Shown: piece after piece, positions 1 to 8,559 of the stretch | Layout of the letters: each line of letters opens with the position of its first letter | Position numbering within the stretch: the stretch's first letter is position 1 | NCBI GenBank assembly: GCA_947258365.1 | Contig: CAMYIK010000002.1 | Location: forward strand, 1-39,141 | Direction: 5' to 3' | Source: an uncultured Thermoleophilia bacterium | Lineage (GTDB): Bacteria > Actinomycetota > Thermoleophilia > Miltoncostaeales > Miltoncostaeaceae | DNA length: 39,141 nucleotides | Program-made: the position numbers and the translations under genes | Notes under the pieces: generated by a model | What the model was told of the DNA's origin: nothing | Databases searched by the model: none | What the model saw: only the letters and a program-made list of their open reading frames with translations

Positions 1-16
1 GCTACAACTCCAGGCC

Positions 17-946
17 ATGGCCAAATCGCTGCCGCCGCTTCCGCCTCGTCCAGAGAGCGGCAGAGGCCTTCCCCATCTGGAGACCCGCGCCCGTACACGC
101 GAGGGCTTGCCGGGGCTGACCGAAGCTCCCCCGGCGCGGGACCGAAGCCTGCCACCCCTCTCAGGAGCCGCGCCGCTACGCCGCCCCGCGCCACCTCGTC
201 CGCGGCGTCGTCAGGGGAACGGGCGTCTCGGCCTTGCCACGCTCCTTGTGGCCGGGCTCGTCGGCGCGGGAGCGGTGGGCGCACTGGTTGCGACGGTCGT
301 CAGCGACGACCCGCCAGCACTTGAGGCCAGTGCCCAGACCTCGACGCCGTCCCTGCCCGGGGTCGTCAACGAGAGTCTCAATCTGTCGAGCGCGGTCCGC
401 ACCGCATCTCCGTCGGTCGTGCAGGTCATCGCCGGCAACAGCTCGGGCAGCGGCGTAATCGTGCAGCCCCGCGGCCTGATCGTCACCAATCAGCACGTCG
501 TCGGTAATCAGACCCGCGTGACGGTGGTGACCGCTGACAATCGCCGCATTCCCGCCGACGTTGAGACCAGCGACGCGACCCAGGATCTGGCGATTCTTCG
601 GCCCAACGGTGTGGCAGGACCCGGTGCCCAGGTCGCCGTCGAGCCCGATGGTGGACTGGAGGTCGGTGAACAGGTCTTCGCGATCGGTAGCCCATTTGAT
701 CTTCCGGGCACCGTGACCGCGGGCATCGTCAGCGCCGTGGGTCGGGTCAACGACCGCAACGGTATTCCCATGATTCAGACCGACGCGCCGATCAATCCGG
801 GAAATTCCGGTGGAGGCCTTTTTGACCTTCGCGGCCGTCTGGTGGGCATCCCCACCGCGATCGCCGCCCCGATCCGCGGCAACGTCGGAATCGGTTTCGC
901 CGTTCCATCCTCCCGCGTCAGGACGCTGCTCGAGAGCGTCGACTAA
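17..946 (+). CDS. Membrane-anchored trypsin-like (HtrA/DegP-type) serine protease without PDZ
   Basis: Predicted extracytoplasmic serine protease. Residues 1-70 are proline/arginine-rich and cytoplasmic in character, about 73-95 form one transmembrane helix, and 125-309 are a chymotrypsin-fold protease domain. The catalytic triad is visible as H160 (TNQHVV), D190 (TQDLAIL) and S264 (NPGNSGGG). The protein ends right after the protease domain, so the PDZ domain usual in HtrA is absent. The frame stays open to the left window edge, so the ATG at 17 is a probable but unproven start. It lies 15 bp upstream of moxR on the same strand, probably in one operon with the Bat genes, which suggests a role in envelope quality control. 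Family assignment is firm; substrate is unknown. Confidence 0.85.
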   Translation: MAKSLPPLPPRPESGRGLPHLETRARTREGLPGLTEAPPARDRSLPPLSGAAPLRRPAPPRPRRRQGNGRLGLATLLVAGLVGAGAVGALVATVVSDDPPALEASAQTSTPSLPGVVNESLNLSSAVRTASPSVVQVIAGNSSGSGVIVQPRGLIVTNQHVVGNQTRVTVVTADNRRIPADVETSDATQDLAILRPNGVAGPGAQVAVEPDGGLEVGEQVFAIGSPFDLPGTVTAGIVSAVGRVNDRNGIPMIQTDAPINPGNSGGGLFDLRGRLVGIPTAIAAPIRGNVGIGFAVPSSRVRTLLESVD

Positions 947-961
947 CTCAGGAAGGTCCCC

Positions 962-1987
962 ATGTCAGATAGTCAAGACGAACCCACGTCGGTTCCGCCG
1001 CGCACCGCGCCGCCACGAGAGCAGCTCGAGGCTGTGCTCTACGAGCTTCGCCGTGTCATCGTCGGCCAAGATCGCCTGCTCGATCGGATCCTCGTCGCGC
1101 TACTCGGTCGTGGGCACGTGCTGCTTGAAGGTGTTCCGGGTCTCGCCAAGACGCTGACACTCGAGACCGTGGCTCGGGTCATGGGTGGCCAGTTCTCGCG
1201 CATTCAATTCACGCCGGACCTTGTTCCGACCGATGTGGTCGGCGGCCAGGTCCTGGACAAAGACTCCGGGTTCAGCACTCGCCTCGGCCCGGTCTTCGCC
1301 AACTTCGTGCTGGCCGACGAGATCAACCGCGCCCCTGCCAAGGTTCAGTCGGCTCTGCTTGAGGTCATGGCCGAAGGTCATGTGACGATCGCGGGTGAGA
1401 CCCATGGTGTGCCAAGCCCCTTCTTCGTCTTGGCGACCCAGAACCCGATCGAGAGCGAAGGGGTCTACCAACTGCCCGAAGCTCAGGTCGACCGGTTCGC
1501 CATGAAGTTGATCGTGGGCTATCCGACCGCCGCCGACGAGGAAGAGATCGTCCGCCGCATGGCCGCCGATCCGCCCAAGCCGCGCCAACTACTCGGTCCT
1601 GAGCGCCTGCGCGAGCTCCAGGAGCTCGCCGATTCGGTGTTCGTCGACCATCGAGTGCGGTCCTATGCCGTGCGATTGGTTAACGCCACCCGGGAACCGA
1701 ACACCGAGGGTCTGCCGCATTTGGAGCCGTACCTCGACCTTGGCGGTTCTCCGCGCGCATCGCTCTCACTGATTCGCGGCGGCCGCGCTCTGGCCGTACT
1801 TCGTGGTCGCAGCTACGTCATGCCTGAGGACATCGCGAGCCTCTTCCACGACGCGCTCCGCCACCGAGTCGTCTTGAGCTACGAGGCACTGGCCGCCGAC
1901 GTTGCGCCCGACCAGGTACTCGACGCGATCATCGAGGCCATCCCTCAGCCCGAGGTCGATCTCGGCGGGGGCCGTGCAGTCGCCTGA
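962..1987 (+). CDS. moxR: MoxR-family AAA+ ATPase
   Basis: MoxR AAA+ ATPases act as chaperones that mature or activate partner proteins carrying von Willebrand A domains. Walker A is GVPGLAKT at residues 57-64 and Walker B is VLADE near 116-120, followed by the INRAPAKVQSALLEVM segment typical of the MoxR clade; an ATQNPIE sensor segment follows. Length (341 aa) is normal for the family. An AGGAAGG Shine-Dalgarno precedes the ATG. Downstream DUF58, BatA and BatB complete the classic MoxR-DUF58-VWA set, so those proteins are the likely clients. Confidence 0.95.
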   Translation: MSDSQDEPTSVPPRTAPPREQLEAVLYELRRVIVGQDRLLDRILVALLGRGHVLLEGVPGLAKTLTLETVARVMGGQFSRIQFTPDLVPTDVVGGQVLDKDSGFSTRLGPVFANFVLADEINRAPAKVQSALLEVMAEGHVTIAGETHGVPSPFFVLATQNPIESEGVYQLPEAQVDRFAMKLIVGYPTAADEEEIVRRMAADPPKPRQLLGPERLRELQELADSVFVDHRVRSYAVRLVNATREPNTEGLPHLEPYLDLGGSPRASLSLIRGGRALAVLRGRSYVMPEDIASLFHDALRHRVVLSYEALAADVAPDQVLDAIIEAIPQPEVDLGGGRAVA

Positions 1988-2864
1988 GCGGCTTCTCCGT
2001 CACGCGGAGATCTCGGTTGCCCGGCGCCTCGACGGGGTGCTCCAGGGCGAGCGCCGCGGCCGACGCCCTGGCCCCGGCGACGAACCGGCGGTAACGCGTG
2101 CCTATGAGCCCGGCGACGATGTGCGCTGGGTCGATTGGCCGTTGTCGGCACGCTCGGGCGGTCCGATGGTCCGTGTGCCCGAAATCGAGCCCGTGCTGAC
2201 GGCGTGGGTATTGGTTGACCGCTCCCCCTCGATGGCCTTTGGCAGCGCAGTGCGCACCAAGGCCGAGGTTGGGCAGGAGATCGTCGCCGGAATCGGCGCG
2301 GTGCTCCGGCGGCGGGGCGACCGCATTGGAATCGCCGCGACGCGAAACGGTGAGCTGGATCTGATCCGCCCGCCTCGTGGCGATCGACGAGCGCTGATCG
2401 GGGCACTTGCCGCGACCCAGCGGGTCGAGCCGACGATGTCCAGTGGGGACACGAATCTCGCCACCGCGATCACGGCCCTTGGACGCATCGCGCGTCACCG
2501 GGGACTTGTGGCGATCATCAGCGACTTCCCGAATGAACCTCGGATCGAAGAAGCGGTCGGCGTGCTGAGTCGGCGCCACGAGGTCCTGGCGATTGAGGTC
2601 CGAGATCGTCGTGAGCACGAGCTTCCGGAGATCGGCCCGGTCCGCCTCGAGGACATGGAGACCGGTCGTCAGCGTCTCATCGATACGGCTGACCCCAAGT
2701 TCCGTGAGCGGTTCCGTCAAGAGGTCGAGCGAGCGGCGAACACTCGCCAGTCGATGCTTCGGCGCGCGGGTGCGCGCCACATCGCGGTTCAGCCGGACGT
2801 GGACTGGCTGATGCCCCTGGTCTATGGCCTGCGCCGTCCGGCTCCACGGCGGCGCGTCGGATGA
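1974..2864 (+). CDS. DUF58 domain protein of the MoxR/Bat operon
   Basis: DUF58 proteins sit between MoxR and the VWA proteins in Bat (aerotolerance-type) operons; their biochemical role is unsettled. The family hallmark YEPGDDVRWVDWPLSAR is present near residues 43-59, followed by a degenerate VWA-like core whose metal-site-like motif reads VDRSPSM. I place the start at the GTG at 1974, giving 296 aa and a 14-bp overlap with moxR. An upstream ATG at 1902 would put about 24 extra, out-of-character residues inside moxR. The end overlaps batA by ATGA, implying translational coupling. Confidence 0.9.
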   Translation: MQSPERLLRHAEISVARRLDGVLQGERRGRRPGPGDEPAVTRAYEPGDDVRWVDWPLSARSGGPMVRVPEIEPVLTAWVLVDRSPSMAFGSAVRTKAEVGQEIVAGIGAVLRRRGDRIGIAATRNGELDLIRPPRGDRRALIGALAATQRVEPTMSSGDTNLATAITALGRIARHRGLVAIISDFPNEPRIEEAVGVLSRRHEVLAIEVRDRREHELPEIGPVRLEDMETGRQRLIDTADPKFRERFRQEVERAANTRQSMLRRAGARHIAVQPDVDWLMPLVYGLRRPAPRRRVG

Positions 2865-3793
2865 CTTTCATCACGCCACTTGGCCTGCTGGCACTATTGG
2901 TCGTGCCACTCACGATCGGCGCGTGGTTCCTGTTCCGGCGCCTTCGACCGCCCAACGGTGTTCCCCATCCCGACCTCACCCACATCGAGGCGGCGGCACC
3001 TGCTCCGTCGAAGCTGCGGTTCCTTCCGGGGATCCTCGCACTGCTCGGTATCGCGCTGCTCGCTTTCGCGCTGGGCCGACCCGAGATCGAGCGCGACCAA
3101 CCCCGCGAGCAGGCATCGATCATGTTGGCGATCGACGTCTCCGGCTCCATGGCCGCCGACGACGTCGCGCCGTTCCGCTTGCGGGCTGCCCAGGATGCGG
3201 CGAAGCGCTTCGCCGAAACCGTTCCTCGCCAGTACCAGGTCGGGCTCGTGAGCTTTTCCGGCGTCGCGACCGTGGTGCTTCCGCCGACGACCAACCGGGA
3301 TGAGCTGAATCGCGCGCTCGACAGCCTCATCGCCGACGGAGCGACGGCGATCGGCGACGCCGTCGACACGTCTCTTGCGGCGCTGCGTGAAAGCCAAGGC
3401 GGCGCGGAAGAGCTCATAGCGGCACGGATCCTTCTGCTGAGCGACGGCGCCAGTACGACGGGTCTTCCCGTCGATATCGCCGCGCGCGACGCGCGCGCGT
3501 CGGGCGTTCCCGTGTTCACGGTTGCCCTTGGTACGACCGAGGGCGTGCTGCCCGACGGGCGCCGGGTTCCACCCGCTCCTGAGGCGCTGTCGCGACTGGC
3601 GGAGATCACCGACGGGCAGTCGTTCGAGTCGCGCGACGCGTCGTCGGTCAGTCAGGTCTATGAGCGGCTGGGGTCGTTCATCGGCACGATTCGTGTCAAA
3701 GAGGAGATCACCGCCTGGCCGGCCATCGCCGGAGCGCTTCTGTTGATCCTCGCCGGTGTCGGCGCGTGGCGTTTCGCCCCAAGGCTTTCATGA
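2861..3793 (+). CDS. batA: BatA-like VWA-domain membrane protein
   Basis: Membrane-anchored VWA protein. A hydrophobic helix lies near residues 5-25, a second near 54-72, a VWA domain covers about 85-280, and a C-terminal helix covers about 286-305. The MIDAS metal site DxSxS is intact (D92, S94, S96, in IDVSGSM). This helix-VWA-helix plan and 310-aa length match BatA/Aer-type proteins. It starts at an ATG overlapping the DUF58 stop (ATGA), and its own stop overlaps the batB start in the same way. In other bacteria such proteins form periplasm-facing complexes linked to envelope stress; partners here are inferred from the operon. Confidence 0.9.
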   Translation: MTFITPLGLLALLVVPLTIGAWFLFRRLRPPNGVPHPDLTHIEAAAPAPSKLRFLPGILALLGIALLAFALGRPEIERDQPREQASIMLAIDVSGSMAADDVAPFRLRAAQDAAKRFAETVPRQYQVGLVSFSGVATVVLPPTTNRDELNRALDSLIADGATAIGDAVDTSLAALRESQGGAEELIAARILLLSDGASTTGLPVDIAARDARASGVPVFTVALGTTEGVLPDGRRVPPAPEALSRLAEITDGQSFESRDASSVSQVYERLGSFIGTIRVKEEITAWPAIAGALLLILAGVGAWRFAPRLS

Positions 3794-4788
3794 CCGAGAT
3801 CGGGCCTGTGGTCTTTCAGTCGCCGGAGTCGCTCCTTGCGCTTCTGCTGGTTCCGGCACTCGCCGTACTCGCCTTGCTGTGGTGGCGGCGCGGAGGGCGC
3901 GCCGCCACCGCCGACGCCGATACCAACATGGGGGATGTTCGGTCCACGGGGTGGTCTCGAGGCGCTCAGCTCGCCGGTGGACTGCTTGGCCTGCTCGCGA
4001 TCGCCGCTCTCGCGGTCGGTGCAGCCCGTCCATCGGTCGACGTGACTCGGGAAGAAGAGCGGGGCACCGTGATCTTGGCGATCGACACGTCGCTATCGAT
4101 GCGCAAGGACGACCTCCAACCTTCGCGGCTCGGCGCCGCCTCGGACGCGGCGAAGCGTTTGATCGACGAGGCGCCCGAGTCGACTGCGGTCGGCTTGGTC
4201 AACTTCGCCGATAGGGCGCGAACGCTGGTCTCGCCCACTGTCGAACGGAACGTCGTCAAAGCTGCGCTCGACGATCTGCCGGAGCCGCGCGAAGGCACGG
4301 CGCTCGGAGACGCGGTGGCGACGTCGCTCTCGCTTCTCAGCGGGGCAGGCGTGCTCGAGGAGATCCCGGCGAACCCCCAGGACTCGCCCGCCCGCATCGT
4401 GCTTTTGACCGATGGCGCCCGGACGCTCGGGCTCGAGCCCTCGGCTGCCGCCGCTCGGGCTCAGGCCGTACAGGTGCCCGTCTTCACGATCCTCGTGGGC
4501 GACGACCCACCGCACCCGCGCTTCGGCGATCCACGTGAGACGCTCGCCATGCTGGCCACGCAGACCGGTGGCACCTACACCCAGACCACCGATGACGTCG
4601 ACCTCGCGCGGGTTTTCGAGGACATCGGGAAGACCCTCACTCCCGTGCAGCGGCTTCGCGAGCTCACGGTCTGGCTGGTTGCCTCCGCACTCGGATTGCT
4701 CGTTCTGGCCGGCTTGGCGCTGGCTCTGGCGCGGCCGCGACACGCAGATTGGAAGATTCGTGGCGTCGACACCCAGCGCGCAGCCTGA
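3790..4788 (+). CDS. batB: BatB-like VWA-domain membrane protein
   Basis: Second VWA protein of the operon. Helices lie near residues 15-32 and 60-78, the VWA domain covers about 92-290, and a C-terminal helix lies near 300-322. The MIDAS is intact (D99, S101, S103, in AIDTSLSM). I choose the ATG at 3790, which overlaps the batA stop (ATGA); a GTG at 3766 would add eight residues read through the end of batA. The C-terminal tail is basic. BatA and BatB are paralogous and probably arose by tandem duplication. A dyad-rich intergenic region follows. Confidence 0.9.
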   Translation: MTEIGPVVFQSPESLLALLLVPALAVLALLWWRRGGRAATADADTNMGDVRSTGWSRGAQLAGGLLGLLAIAALAVGAARPSVDVTREEERGTVILAIDTSLSMRKDDLQPSRLGAASDAAKRLIDEAPESTAVGLVNFADRARTLVSPTVERNVVKAALDDLPEPREGTALGDAVATSLSLLSGAGVLEEIPANPQDSPARIVLLTDGARTLGLEPSAAAARAQAVQVPVFTILVGDDPPHPRFGDPRETLAMLATQTGGTYTQTTDDVDLARVFEDIGKTLTPVQRLRELTVWLVASALGLLVLAGLALALARPRHADWKIRGVDTQRAA

Positions 4789-4837
4789 TCCTTTCGCCAG
4801 AATGGGGCACTAAATCGGGTGAATTCAGCGTTTTCGC

Positions 4838-4865
4838 GTTGCGACGGCTTTCGCAACAGTTGCGA
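4838..4865. promoter_or_regulatory. Triple GTTGCGA dyad cluster (operator or weak terminator)
   Basis: Three copies of the 7-mer GTTGCGA lie in alternating orientation: 4838-4844 forward, 4851-4857 reverse, 4859-4865 forward. The last two form a perfect 15-bp dyad, TCGCAAC-A-GTTGCGA, with the geometry of a protein-binding operator. The first two could instead fold into a 7-bp hairpin with a 6-nt loop after the Bat operon, but no T-tract follows. A possible -10 (TAGGAT, 4902-4907) lies between this cluster and the surface-protein gene at 4965. Confidence 0.4.
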
Positions 4866-4964
4866 GAACCGCCGGTGGATGTCTGAGGCAGGGGTCCGGC
4901 CTAGGATCGAACATAACTCCCCTGTCTGTTCTCCGAATCCACTGGTCTCGAGGGGGCCCTGCTT

Positions 4965-6392
4965 ATGCCATCCCGATCCACCCGTCGCCGACTCGGCGCG
5001 CTGTTGCTCGTCGCAGGTACGGCACTTTCCCTGCCCGCCGTTGCAGCGGGCGCCGGCATCACGCTCGATCGCGTGCCGTCGCCGCCGCAAGCGATCACTC
5101 CTGGCCAGACCGAGCAGATCCAGCACTCGATCACCTACACCTCAAACCCGCTGAGCAGGCTGCTCGAGGTCAGGGACTCGACCGGAATCGTTCGCCTCTC
5201 TGAGTCGATCGACCTGACCGGCCAAAACAGTCCGGCATCGGGGAGCACCGCGTTCACGCCTCCCATTGGCGTACCACCGGGCCGTTACACGATCAGCCTC
5301 CAGTTCAATAGCTCAAGCGGATCACCAGAGAGCACGGCTACGACCATCTTCGATGTGGCCGCCGCCCTCGGAAACCTTCGGCTGGTCAAGTTCGAGGACG
5401 TGAACGGGAACGGCCAGCGCGACGCGGGCGACCCCGGCCTGCCGTCGTGGAACTTCAGCCTGACGAACCCGTCCGGCGGTACCAGCAGCTCCTCCACAGG
5501 CACTGAGGGCGACGTGCTGCTCAGCAATGTCCCCGCCGGGACGTGGAACGTCGCTGAGGTGCCTGAGCCCGGATGGGTCCCCGTAACACCGGCGAGCGGC
5601 CAGGTCGTCGTACCTGCCGGCGGCACCGGCACCTTCCAGGTTGGCAACGTTCGGCCCGCGCCGCTCAGCGGTACGGTCTGGATCGACCAGAACCGCAACC
5701 AGCAGATCGATATCGGCGAGATCGGTGCCGGTGGCATCAAGCTCGAGCTCACGGGTACGACCGGCACGGGAGCATCCGTCACGGGCACGACCTTCAGCGC
5801 GGCCGGCGGTACCTACGAGTTCCCTGGCCTGCTGCCGGGCAGCTATCAGGTAAAGGTCGTGAAGCCCGGCGGCTTCAGCCTCACCACTTCACAGGTGATC
5901 GGCAGTATTCCGATCACCTCTGGAACGCCGAGCCCGAACCACAACTTCGGCATTGCGCGGGGCGGCCCACCCGTCACCCCGACGGGTACTCCGAGGACGA
6001 ACCCGCCGGACCTGGACATCGACAAGCGCGGCCCTGCCACCAGGAAGCGGAACGTACCGTTCAACTTCACGATCCGGGTCACCAACACCAGCCGCTTCAT
6101 CGCGCGTCAGGTCGTATTGATCGACCCGGTGCCGGACTCCATGGCATTGGTCAGCCGCCCCAGGGGCGCGACCGTCGAGAACGGCGTACTGACGTGGAAC
6201 CTCGGCGCCATCCGTGCCGGACGTTCCAAGACCGTGCGGATGCGCGTGCGCATCCTGCCGGGCGTACCTGCGGGGCCGAAGCGCAACGCAGCGACCGTGA
6301 CCGCGCTGGGCGTTCGACCCGAGACCGACACGGCAATCGTGAGGGTCACCGACCCGCCGCCGCCTCCGCGCAGCGGTGGCGTCACGGGCTGA
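4965..6392 (+). CDS. Secreted surface protein with two SdrD-B-like domains and a DUF11 domain
   Basis: Probable exported, cell-surface structural protein. A Sec signal peptide (basic RSTRRR, hydrophobic residues 10-28, AxA-like end) is followed by a beta-rich domain (30-135). Two SdrD B-like repeats come next, each with a calcium-loop-like motif (DVNGNGQRDAGD near 145-156, and DQNRNQQIDIGE). A C-terminal DUF11 repeat covers about 345-465. The tail is proline-rich and carries no LPXTG motif or membrane helix, so the anchoring mode is unclear. The ATG at 4965 has a purine-rich GAGGGGG upstream. No function beyond a surface or adhesive role can be claimed. Confidence 0.8.
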   Translation: MPSRSTRRRLGALLLVAGTALSLPAVAAGAGITLDRVPSPPQAITPGQTEQIQHSITYTSNPLSRLLEVRDSTGIVRLSESIDLTGQNSPASGSTAFTPPIGVPPGRYTISLQFNSSSGSPESTATTIFDVAAALGNLRLVKFEDVNGNGQRDAGDPGLPSWNFSLTNPSGGTSSSSTGTEGDVLLSNVPAGTWNVAEVPEPGWVPVTPASGQVVVPAGGTGTFQVGNVRPAPLSGTVWIDQNRNQQIDIGEIGAGGIKLELTGTTGTGASVTGTTFSAAGGTYEFPGLLPGSYQVKVVKPGGFSLTTSQVIGSIPITSGTPSPNHNFGIARGGPPVTPTGTPRTNPPDLDIDKRGPATRKRNVPFNFTIRVTNTSRFIARQVVLIDPVPDSMALVSRPRGATVENGVLTWNLGAIRAGRSKTVRMRVRILPGVPAGPKRNAATVTALGVRPETDTAIVRVTDPPPPPRSGGVTG

Positions 6393-6405
6393 CCTAGGCC
6401 GTACT

Positions 6406-6434
6406 CTGGGCGGCGGGCACCCCCCGCCGCCCAG
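6406..6434 (+). terminator. Intrinsic terminator-like hairpin after the surface protein gene
   Basis: A perfect 12-bp GC-rich stem (CTGGGCGGCGGG, 6406-6417; CCCGCCGCCCAG, 6423-6434) encloses a 5-nt loop. It starts 13 bp after the stop codon. Only a short CATTTCG follows, so there is no strong U-tract, which is common in high-GC actinobacteria. Confidence 0.7.
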
Positions 6435-6583
6435 GTCATTTCGCCAGAACTCCTCGGCGTTGGCCGCCGGGAGACCTGAACCTGGGAGCTCTTGGAAGTG
6501 GAACTTAGCTTGGCCACACAGGTCTGTTCCGCGCGAACGCGGGACGCAGGATCGTCAACGACCACGATGAAAAGGTGGGAGCA

Positions 6584-7363
6584 GTGAGCCTTCCCAAGCG
6601 TCGACTACTCGCCCTCGCTCTGACAGCGGCCGGCCTGGCCGCGTTGGCGGGAGCCGCCACGACCTCAGGTGCCGTCACGACGTCGTCCGAGGCCAAGACC
6701 TCGCACGCCACGGCACCGCGACCGATCGCCTCGCGACCGTCGACCAACAAGGCGTGGACCGCGCGAGTGCTCTATCCGGTTTGGGCGCGCACAGCCGCAC
6801 GGAAAAACGCCAAGCGCAAGAAGAAGCTCTCGCCGCTCGCGTCCTACAACAAGGGGCCCCAAACACTCCTCGTCCTCGGCGCGCGCACCAGCCGCAAGCA
6901 TGGCGTTTGGTACAAGGTCCGCCTCGCGACCCGGCCCAACACTGCGACCGGATGGGTTCCGGCTGACGCTCTGAAAGTGACCTCTACTCCATGGCGTGTC
7001 AAAGTCGATGTTAGTCAGAGGCGTGCTTGGGTATTCCGCAACGGCCGCCGCACTCGTACCTTCCGCGTGGTCGTAGGTCGATCGTCGTTCCCGACGCCCA
7101 CGGGCCGCTTCGCTATCCACGAGGTCGTCAAGCAGCGCTCTGCGGGTGGCTTCTTCGGCCCCTACATCCTCACGCTCTCGGCTCACTCTCAGCGGCTGAA
7201 CTTCTTTGACGGCGGCCGCGGCCGCGTGGCACTGCATGGCACGAGCCGACCCAGCCTGCTCGGCACCGCCGCAAGTCATGGATGTGTGCGCTTCGGCAAT
7301 GCCGCAATCAACTACATCGGCCGCCGTGTGCCCCCGGGCACGCCGGTCGACGTCGTCACCTAG
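6584..7363 (+). CDS. L,D-transpeptidase (YkuD) with signal peptide
   Basis: Predicted secreted L,D-transpeptidase that makes 3-3 peptidoglycan cross-links or attaches proteins to the wall. After a signal sequence and a threonine/serine-rich linker comes an SH3b-like segment (about residues 50-125). The YkuD domain follows, with HGT (ALHGTSRP) and the catalytic signature SHGCVRFGNAAINYI near the C-terminus. I favour the GTG at 6584 because AAGGTGG lies 5 bp upstream; a GTG at 6575 would add three residues and has no such site. Its TAG stop lies within CTAG, which also encodes the glcF stop on the opposite strand. Confidence 0.88.
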   Translation: MSLPKRRLLALALTAAGLAALAGAATTSGAVTTSSEAKTSHATAPRPIASRPSTNKAWTARVLYPVWARTAARKNAKRKKKLSPLASYNKGPQTLLVLGARTSRKHGVWYKVRLATRPNTATGWVPADALKVTSTPWRVKVDVSQRRAWVFRNGRRTRTFRVVVGRSSFPTPTGRFAIHEVVKQRSAGGFFGPYILTLSAHSQRLNFFDGGRGRVALHGTSRPSLLGTAASHGCVRFGNAAINYIGRRVPPGTPVDVVT

Positions 7364-8559
7364 CTACCGCTGATCAGCTGAGTCGGGTGCGCGACCCGCA
7401 CTGACGATCCCGCCTCTTCCAGGCCCTGCGCGATCTGGATCGCGCAGCCGGGATTGGCGACCGCGACCACGGGTGCGCCGGTGGCGATGATGGCTTCGGC
7501 CTTCTGTTGGCGCAGCTGTGCGGACAACTCGGGCTGAGCCATCGCGTAGGCACCCGCCGCGCCGCAGCAGCGACCACCGTCTCCGAGCTCACAGATCGTG
7601 GCGCCCGCGTTGCGAAGCGTGCGGCGTGGTTGGTCGGCGATCAGCTGGCCATTGAGGTGGTGACAGGCATCGTGCATCGCCACATCACTGTCGATGGAGC
7701 CCGAACCCGACGGCTCGAGCTCGAGCACGTCCACGACTCGCGAGGCCAAAGCCTCGGCGCGACCTGCCCACGCGGGGTCATCGGCGAGCAGCTCCCCGTA
7801 GTTCTTCATATGCCCACTGCAGCCGGCGCTGTTGACCACGACGCGATCGAAGATCTCGAGCTCGGCGATGCGCTTTCGCGCCATCTGTCGAGCGGCCTCG
7901 GGACTCCCGTAGTGAGCGGCGAGCGCGCCGCAACAGCCGCTACCTCGCGGGCGCACCGCCGTGTAGCCGGCTGCCGCCATCACGTCCATCGTCGCCGCGT
8001 GCACATCCCGGAAGGCGACATCCATCACGCAGCCGGTCATGAGTGCTGCGGCAGGTCCACGTCCGTGGCGCCGCGGCAGCGGCCGAAAGACTTCGCCAAG
8101 GCTCACCTGGGGCGCGCTCTGGATCAGGCGGTCCGGCACGAGGCGATCAAGGCCGGTTGCCTGGGCGATGGCGAGGCCAATTCCAAGGGCGCGCACCAGG
8201 GGCTGCCGTGGCAGCACTTTGGCCAGTGCGAGCCGCTTCAGGCCCCTGATCGAGGCGGGTCGTTCCGGTTCGACCTGCGCGCGTGCAGCCTCGATCATCC
8301 GCCCGAAGGGGACTCCGCTGGGGCAGGCTGTCTCGCAGGCGCGGCAGGCCAGGCACTCATCCATCATGGTCGTGAACGCGCCATCGACGGGAGCACCGTC
8401 CTCCTCGACTGCTCGCATCGCAGCGATGCGACCTCGGGGACTGGCGGTTTCTCGGCCGGTGATCCGGAAGGTCGGACAGTGCGGCAGGCAGAGACCGCAC
8501 GAGACGCATTTGACGATGTCTTCGGCCGCCGGCGCCGGGTGCTCGGGATTCCAGCCCAT
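7360..8559 (-). CDS. glcF: Glycolate oxidase iron-sulfur subunit GlcF
   Basis: Iron-sulfur subunit of glycolate (2-hydroxyacid) oxidase that passes electrons from the flavin subunits to the membrane. Two 4Fe-4S motifs are visible (CVSCGLCLPHCP near the N-terminus and CLACRACETACP). Two CCG (cysteine-rich) domains follow (GCCGALAAHYG, MHDACHHLNGQ, GRCCGAAGAYAM). The start is taken as the ATG at 8559, whose A is the last base of the glcE stop (TGATG); a TTG one codon earlier is also possible. Length 399 aa is typical. It is the last gene of the glc operon and ends on the same four bases as the convergent transpeptidase gene. Confidence 0.93.
   Translation of the reverse strand: MGWNPEHPAPAAEDIVKCVSCGLCLPHCPTFRITGRETASPRGRIAAMRAVEEDGAPVDGAFTTMMDECLACRACETACPSGVPFGRMIEAARAQVEPERPASIRGLKRLALAKVLPRQPLVRALGIGLAIAQATGLDRLVPDRLIQSAPQVSLGEVFRPLPRRHGRGPAAALMTGCVMDVAFRDVHAATMDVMAAAGYTAVRPRGSGCCGALAAHYGSPEAARQMARKRIAELEIFDRVVVNSAGCSGHMKNYGELLADDPAWAGRAEALASRVVDVLELEPSGSGSIDSDVAMHDACHHLNGQLIADQPRRTLRNAGATICELGDGGRCCGAAGAYAMAQPELSAQLRQQKAEAIIATGAPVVAVANPGCAIQIAQGLEEAGSSVRVAHPTQLISGS

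Noticed and set aside
2677-3609. 310-codon minus-strand frame rich in Ser and Arg
   Set aside because: Antisense to batA, whose VWA metal site is intact.
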